A DNA stretch of 10,498 bases from Fidelibacterota bacterium UBA1611 (lineage in GTDB: Bacteria; Fidelibacterota; Marinisomatia; Marinisomatales; UBA1611): NCBI GenBank assembly GCA_002321855.1, contig DCMX01000201.1:1-10498 (forward strand), read 5' to 3'. The notes beneath the pieces are model-generated. The model did not search any database. It worked only from the letters and a program-made list of their open reading frames with translations, and was not told where the DNA came from. Below, piece by piece: positions 6,090 through 10,498 of the stretch; position 1 is the stretch's first letter, and each line of letters opens with the position of its first letter. A program made the position numbers and the translations under genes.

Positions 6090-6851
6090 ATGTTGTTCAC
6101 CCAGCTCATACAGGCAAACTTGCGAACAAAGGCCCTTGGAAAGAAAATTGAGTATTACAATCGCATTGGGTCCACCAATTCAGAAGCCTGGGAATTATTG
6201 ACCTTAGGCGCTGACCATGGTACGATCGTATTGACCGATCATCAGTTTCAGGGAAAAGGTCGGGCTGGCAATAGTTGGTTCATGGGTGCAGGGAAAGGGT
6301 TGGCAATGTCAGTGATCCTCAATAATAAATATTCCTTAAAATTCTTAGGGCTTATCTCTTTAGCGGCAGGTATCGCGGCTACAAAATCCATAGCACAACA
6401 CGGTTTAGATTCTAAATTGAAATGGCCAAACGATATTTTAATTAATGATAAAAAAGTAGGCGGAATACTATGCGAAACAAAAATAAAGAAAAATGCAGTA
6501 AAGAATATGGTGATTGGGATTGGAATTAACGTGAACGAAGCAAATAATGAATTCCCGGATAACATCAAGGACCTATCCACATCTATGGCTATCTGCTCAA
6601 ATCATCCGCACCAGAGAGAACGTGTCACTGCAGAGTTATTGAATTCCCTTGAAAGCCTTCTGCAAATGATCGATCATGATCCAAATAAAATAGTTCATGA
6701 GTGGTTGGATCGATGTGGGCATTTGAATGATCCTATCAGGTTCATTGATCAAGGAAAGGTAATAGAAGGTATATTCTCTGGGCTTGATAATCTTGGAAAT
6801 GCAAAAATAAAAACAGATCTCGGGAACAGAGTTTATCGATCCATTTATTAG
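6090..6851 (+). CDS. birA: Biotin-protein ligase (BirA, class I, no DNA-binding domain)
   Basis: The enzyme activates biotin with ATP to biotinyl-AMP and attaches it to the BCCP lysine of biotin carboxylases. Numbered from ATG 6090 (253 residues): S28-T-N30, the biotin loop G55-K-G-R58-A-G60 with W63 (the E. coli GRGRRG loop, with the catalytic Arg118 kept as R58), K111-W-P-N-D115 with catalytic Lys, G124-G-I-L, and G143-I-G-I-N-V. A short C-terminal SH3-like domain follows from about 208. The N-terminal winged helix of E. coli BirA is absent, so it should not be a biotin repressor. The loop is slightly degenerate (K, A and N in place of R, R and R). A TTG at 6084, overlapping the previous stop as TTGA, is an alternative start adding two residues. 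Placement with methylmalonyl-CoA mutase fits a need to biotinylate propionyl-CoA carboxylase. Confidence 0.92.
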   Translation: MLFTQLIQANLRTKALGKKIEYYNRIGSTNSEAWELLTLGADHGTIVLTDHQFQGKGRAGNSWFMGAGKGLAMSVILNNKYSLKFLGLISLAAGIAATKSIAQHGLDSKLKWPNDILINDKKVGGILCETKIKKNAVKNMVIGIGINVNEANNEFPDNIKDLSTSMAICSNHPHQRERVTAELLNSLESLLQMIDHDPNKIVHEWLDRCGHLNDPIRFIDQGKVIEGIFSGLDNLGNAKIKTDLGNRVYRSIY

Positions 6852-6866
6852 AGTAAACTAATAAAC

Positions 6867-8270
6867 ATGATAACAAAACGGCTTTTATCATTTTACTTTT
6901 TTATTTTTATGATCGACAATACAAACAGTCAGGAAATTCCATTCGGTTCTCCAGAATATTTTAATTCAACTATAAATCTTAAACCAGTTCTGATATCCTT
7001 CGAAAATGAATACACATTTTCCGATATAGATCAGGCTCAAATTTTTAAAACTATCAGCGGCCAAAATCTTATTCAATATATATATCTGGATTTCGATAAG
7101 GTTAGTTCGATTCGATTCAAAATAGATACTGATAATTTTCCAAGTAATGGCGAGTTATTTTTTATCGATCCATCCATTAATGGGTGGGTCGGACCTTATA
7201 GATCAGAACTCATAAAAAATCATCAAACAGGACTTACTGGGCAAATAAGATCGTCCCAGGTCATTATTGAATGGTCATCTTCTATTGGAGAACCAGCTGA
7301 AATACCTGTACAGTCAATTATAAAAATAACTGAACCAAATTTCTTAAAACCCACAAAAATTAGTCAGCCACCTTACCAAACACAAATTGATCGGGAAAGA
7401 TTAGTAATTTTACTCACAGGTTATTGGCCCCCAAGTAACGAAGCCATACGTCCATTCAGTCGTAGTCTTTTGCTCAATCCAGAGGGCTGGATAGGAGAGA
7501 ACTGGGAGGATCGAGGTTATGATATTATTTCATTTTTTCCTGTTTTCAACCCTCCAGATTGTTCGAACTGTGGACAAGGAACCGGTGATCTGGAAGTGGA
7601 TTACCAGGATACATCTATTGATTTTTGGAATATTGTAGATACGCTGTCACCAGTCGCAATAGTTACATTCAGTCGAGGTTATATTGATAACAGCTGGGAA
7701 TTGGAATGGAAATATTACAATCTGACAACCTGGTCCAATGACTTTACTCCGCCTTATTTACCAACACCAAATCCACCTGAATCGGATGTGCCGATTAATT
7801 ATATCCGTTACTCATCACTACCATTGGACACTATCGTAGCAGCCATTGATTCCTCCGGTTTAGGTTTAACTGCTTATATTGATTATACAGATGGTGCAGG
7901 TGGATATTTATCAGAATTCAAAGGATACCATGGGGTATGGTATAAGGCAGAAATGGATTCGTTAAATATTCCATGTTATCTGGCAGGACATGTACATGTT
8001 GGTGGTTTGATCGATTGGGAAACCGCGCACGAAGCAGCAAAAATTACACTACGTGAAGTAATTAAGATCGTGGATGATTATCGTGAACTTCCAGGAGATA
8101 TAAATGATGATGGGGTAGTATCGATTATGGACCTGTTATTAATCGTATTTCATCTGTTAGAAACGAACGAAATGACGGATGAACAATTGCAAATAGCGGA
8201 TCTGAACTTTGACCAAACAATCACGATCATGGACGTCTTATTATTATCTGATATTATTATGGGTATGTAA
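6867..8270 (+). CDS. Secreted protein with pyroglutamyl-peptidase-like domain (Cys to Ser) and C-terminal dockerin-like repeats
   Basis: The protein has 467 residues. Residues 1-22 form a signal peptide (K4-R5, hydrophobic 6-15, N-T-N-S then Q). Residues about 28-155 look like a beta-sandwich, similar to N-terminal regions of secreted lysyl-endopeptidase-type proteases (F99-I-D then G109-P-Y). Residues about 177-402 follow the pyroglutamyl-peptidase I (family C15) pattern: L183-T-G-Y-W-P, E280-W-K-Y-Y-N285 in the place of the ErvAxN motif with the catalytic Glu, R314-Y-S-S-L-P, then D342-G-A-G-G-Y-L-S349 and A373-G-H-V-H377-V. E280 and H377 match the catalytic Glu and His, but S349 sits where the nucleophilic Cys should be. 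Residues 409-467 hold two dockerin-like Ca-binding repeats (G410-D-I-N-D-D-G-V and A444-D-L-N-F-D). The domain calls come from motif recall, not alignment. It follows birA by 15 bp without a clear Shine-Dalgarno. Confidence 0.7.
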   Translation: MITKRLLSFYFFIFMIDNTNSQEIPFGSPEYFNSTINLKPVLISFENEYTFSDIDQAQIFKTISGQNLIQYIYLDFDKVSSIRFKIDTDNFPSNGELFFIDPSINGWVGPYRSELIKNHQTGLTGQIRSSQVIIEWSSSIGEPAEIPVQSIIKITEPNFLKPTKISQPPYQTQIDRERLVILLTGYWPPSNEAIRPFSRSLLLNPEGWIGENWEDRGYDIISFFPVFNPPDCSNCGQGTGDLEVDYQDTSIDFWNIVDTLSPVAIVTFSRGYIDNSWELEWKYYNLTTWSNDFTPPYLPTPNPPESDVPINYIRYSSLPLDTIVAAIDSSGLGLTAYIDYTDGAGGYLSEFKGYHGVWYKAEMDSLNIPCYLAGHVHVGGLIDWETAHEAAKITLREVIKIVDDYRELPGDINDDGVVSIMDLLLIVFHLLETNEMTDEQLQIADLNFDQTITIMDVLLLSDIIMGM

Positions 8271-8284
8271 TAGGGACCTTCTTT

Positions 8285-9448
8285 TCAATACTGGAATGGA
8301 TGTGAGACCTTAATGCTTACTTCGTATCTTGAGAAAACAGTTAAGGATTCTTCCATCTCATTACAGCACTCTATAATTTGACCTTGGCTCATTCCCGGGT
8401 TTACATTGATCCCAAATAAAATAACATGATGATTCTCCGTATCAACGATACGGATGTCATGATAGCTTGTAACACGGGGATCATTGGACCAATGCTTATC
8501 TAAAAAAGATCTAACTTTTTCTGCCAAGGGATTCCCGGGCTGAACAGGATCGATATGTATTGTAGGCGATACGCCCAATATTTCTGTTAGCTGATTTTCT
8601 ACATCTTCAGAGAGGTCATGAGCTGAAGCTGTTGTCTCATCTGCGTTAATTTCAACATGACAGCTAACGTATTTATCATTACCATAACTGTGAATTGTAA
8701 TATCGTGCACTCCTAAAACACCATTTACCTGCCTAACTATACGTCGAATCTCATTTATTTCATCACTGGTTGGGGGCTTACCTATAAGATCGTCAACAGC
8801 GTCTCTGGCAATATGAAATGCTGTCCAAATTATGAATAATGCTATACCGATACCGGCCCAACCATCTAATTGATAATAACCAAATTTTCCCGCTACCATT
8901 GCCCCTATCACCAGCAATGAAGATAAAGCGTCAATACGATGGTGCCATGCATCAGCATGTAGGGTACCAGAAGCTATCTTTGTTGAAAGAAATTCTGCAT
9001 AGCGTGCAGTTGTTTCCTTGATAACTATCGTGAATGCAATAACACCGACCATCCACCATTCTGCGTTTACAGGACTTGGTGAAATGATCCGCCGGACAGA
9101 GACTTCAAAAAATTCTACGCTTGCTACACCTAACAAAATGGCAATAATAAGGGTCGCGATATACTCAACCCTCCCGTGACCGTAAGGGTGCTCTTTGTCA
9201 GCAGGCTTTTCTGATGCCCGGAATCCCCAGATCACTACTCCTGAAGAAAAAACATCGGATAAGGTATGGAAAGCATCAGCGATAACACTTACTGAACCTG
9301 ACATTAGTCCTATAGCCATCTTAGATATGAATAAGACCGTATTAACCAGAACGGATATCCATCCTTGAAAAACACCAATTCTAATTCGGTATATCCGTGC
9401 CGATTCTTTCGTATTCGGAATGAACCTTTTGGTCAGTTTTTCAAACAA
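8285..9448 (-). CDS. Cation diffusion facilitator (zinc-type), with duplicated C-terminal domain
   Basis: This is an inner-membrane metal/proton antiporter of the CDF family, 387 residues. The metal site is H61-x3-D65 in TM2 (I56-A-D-A-F-H-T-L-S-D) and H169-x3-D173 in TM5 (H164-A-D-A-W-H-H-R-I-D). This HD/HD set is usual for zinc or iron exporters rather than the DD/DD set of Mn exporters. The loop H87-P-Y-G-H-G-R93 and six hydrophobic segments between about 28 and 215 agree. A cytosolic ferredoxin-like domain (about 225-300, H248-D-I...H253, ending H298-I-D-P) is followed by a second, similar unit (about 305-387, Y329-H-D-I-R, ending S382-H-P-F). Typical members have about 300 residues. The start is TTG: the frame upstream meets a TAA with no better codon, and the next Met (44) would remove TM1. 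It is convergent with the secreted-protein gene, 14 bp apart, with no obvious terminator between them. Confidence 0.92.
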   Translation of the reverse strand: MFEKLTKRFIPNTKESARIYRIRIGVFQGWISVLVNTVLFISKMAIGLMSGSVSVIADAFHTLSDVFSSGVVIWGFRASEKPADKEHPYGHGRVEYIATLIIAILLGVASVEFFEVSVRRIISPSPVNAEWWMVGVIAFTIVIKETTARYAEFLSTKIASGTLHADAWHHRIDALSSLLVIGAMVAGKFGYYQLDGWAGIGIALFIIWTAFHIARDAVDDLIGKPPTSDEINEIRRIVRQVNGVLGVHDITIHSYGNDKYVSCHVEINADETTASAHDLSEDVENQLTEILGVSPTIHIDPVQPGNPLAEKVRSFLDKHWSNDPRVTSYHDIRIVDTENHHVILFGINVNPGMSQGQIIECCNEMEESLTVFSRYEVSIKVSHPFQY

Positions 9449-9493
9449 GCGACTTATATAAGATCTCTTATTTTATGGAAATTATTTTGTTAA

Positions 9494-10498
9494 TTATGAA
9501 TCGTATGCTGCCATCCCCGTCACTTCCTCTCCTAAGATCAGAGTATGCATTTCATGTGTCCCTTCGTAGGTGAACACAGATTCAATATTTGCCATGTGCC
9601 GGATTGGTGAATAATCGTCGGTCACGCCATTCGCACCTAATATCTCTCGTGCAGTTCTGGCAATATCACGCGCCATACGACAATGGTTTCGCTTTGCTAA
9701 GGAAACCTGGTTATAGTTCATTCTTCCTTCATCCTTTAAGCGTCCTAACCGGAATACGGTCAATTGGGCCATGGTAATTTGGGTTAACATTTCTGCTAGT
9801 TTAGATTGGGTCAGCTGGTAACCAGCTATCGGTTTGGAAAATTGTTTACGTTCCTTTGCATAATTGAGAGCTGTTTCATAACAATCTACAGCAGCACCGA
9901 GCATTCCCCAAGCAATGCCATAACGAGCTTGGGTCAAACATGAAAGCGGACCTTTTAAACCTTCAACCTTAGGTAATCGTGCAGAATCCGGAACTCGCAC
10001 ATTTACAAGGGATAGTTCTGATGTAACTGATGCGCGCAAACTTAATTTTCCATGGATATCGGATGATGAAAAACCATCCATTTCTTTTTCTACTAAGAAG
10101 CCATGTATAATTTGTTCTTCATCCTTTGCCCATACTACCGCAACATCAGCAATAGAACCATTAGTGATCCACATTTTTGAACCGTTGAGAATCCAATCAT
10201 CGCCATCTCGCACAGCTTTTGTGACCATTCCTCCAGGGTTGGAACCAAAGTTGGCCTCTGTTAAACCGAAACAGCCAATTAACTTTCCCGAACCAAGCCC
10301 CGGTAACCATTTCTGTTTTTGTTGATCGGAACCGTAGGAATGTATGGGATACATCACCAATGCACCTTGGACACTAGCAAAGGATCTTAAACCAGAATCT
10401 CCCCGCTCAAGCTCATGGAGGATCAGGCCATAAGCTACATTGCTTACTCCTGCGCCGCCGCTCTCTTCTGGTAGAGAAGATCCCATGAAACCCAGTTC
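9494..10498 (-). CDS. gcdH: Glutaryl-CoA dehydrogenase-type acyl-CoA dehydrogenase (5' end beyond the right edge)
   Basis: This FAD flavoenzyme of the acyl-CoA dehydrogenase family would oxidise and decarboxylate glutaryl-CoA to crotonyl-CoA in lysine/tryptophan breakdown. Of the usual 390-400 residues, 334 are visible (first visible E-L-G-F); the missing N-terminal 50-60 are helical-domain residues. Counting from the first visible residue: S35-G-L-R38-S with V43-Q-G matches the GCDH block holding the substrate-binding Arg (human Arg94); C76-F-G-L-T-E and W110-I-T-N contact FAD; Y311-E312-G-T-H-E is the catalytic-base motif (human Glu370). The motif T188-Q-A-R-Y-G-I-A-W is also typical of GCDH. 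An ATG four codons in is internal to the conserved domain and not the start. The gene lies 45 bp upstream of the CDF gene on the same strand, so they may be co-transcribed, but no functional link is evident. Confidence 0.9.
   Translation of the reverse strand, partial: ELGFMGSSLPEESGGAGVSNVAYGLILHELERGDSGLRSFASVQGALVMYPIHSYGSDQQKQKWLPGLGSGKLIGCFGLTEANFGSNPGGMVTKAVRDGDDWILNGSKMWITNGSIADVAVVWAKDEEQIIHGFLVEKEMDGFSSSDIHGKLSLRASVTSELSLVNVRVPDSARLPKVEGLKGPLSCLTQARYGIAWGMLGAAVDCYETALNYAKERKQFSKPIAGYQLTQSKLAEMLTQITMAQLTVFRLGRLKDEGRMNYNQVSLAKRNHCRMARDIARTAREILGANGVTDDYSPIRHMANIESVFTYEGTHEMHTLILGEEVTGMAAYDS

Noticed and set aside
6248..6580. Open frame of 110 codons on the - strand
   Set aside because: It is antisense to birA, whose motifs run right through this interval. 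The product resembles no family.
8839..9021. Open frame of 60 codons on the + strand
   Set aside because: It is antisense to the transmembrane part of the CDF gene and has no independent support.
9589..9777. Open frame of 62 codons on the + strand
   Set aside because: It is antisense to the conserved C-terminal region of the acyl-CoA dehydrogenase.

Overview
The window is a compact piece of bacterial chromosome, roughly 40% GC by eye. It carries eleven protein-coding genes plus the probable last codons of a twelfth at the left edge. Several genes overlap by 4 bp, some starts are GTG or TTG, and Shine-Dalgarno signals are patchy. The combination of an 'alternative' GlmU-like protein, a DUF3467 protein, a stand-alone methylmalonyl-CoA mutase catalytic subunit and a secreted enzyme with a C-terminal dockerin-like module suggests a marine member of the Fibrobacterota-Chlorobi-Bacteroidota neighbourhood. 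Marinimicrobia (SAR406) is my best guess. This is inference from gene content, not from a phylogenetic marker. No tRNA, rRNA, CRISPR array, transposase or phage gene was seen.

Left part (1-3277). A short reading frame ending in Phe runs into a strong rho-independent terminator at 43-85. A second long imperfect hairpin follows at 87-150, then a PAP2-superfamily membrane phosphatase on the + strand (216-824). Its stop codon overlaps that of a four-gene minus-strand cluster read from 3277 down to 821. In order of transcription the cluster holds a GT9/heptosyltransferase-like half protein, a GlmU-like nucleotidyltransferase/acyltransferase, a small zinc-ribbon protein with a very acidic tail, and a DUF3467 protein. 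The first two genes overlap (GTGA) and the last two are 9 bp apart. The upper half of the cluster points to envelope sugar metabolism. The lower half has no known function.

Middle part (3419-8270). Five + strand genes are packed like an operon: a membrane-anchored TerB/J-domain co-chaperone, the catalytic subunit of methylmalonyl-CoA mutase, an unrecognised AT-rich membrane protein, biotin-protein ligase, and a secreted three-domain protein. Mutase and biotin ligase make metabolic sense together. Biotin-dependent propionyl-CoA carboxylase, which needs BirA, makes the methylmalonyl-CoA that the mutase turns into succinyl-CoA. The carboxylase, the epimerase and the B12-binding mutase subunit are not in this window. 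The secreted protein is the most unusual gene: its central domain matches the pyroglutamyl-peptidase I pattern, but the nucleophilic Cys appears as Ser, and it is flanked by a beta-sandwich-like domain and two dockerin-like repeats.

Right part (8285-10498). On the minus strand are a zinc-type cation diffusion facilitator with two consecutive ferredoxin-like C-terminal domains, and a glutaryl-CoA dehydrogenase-type acyl-CoA dehydrogenase whose N-terminus lies beyond the right edge.
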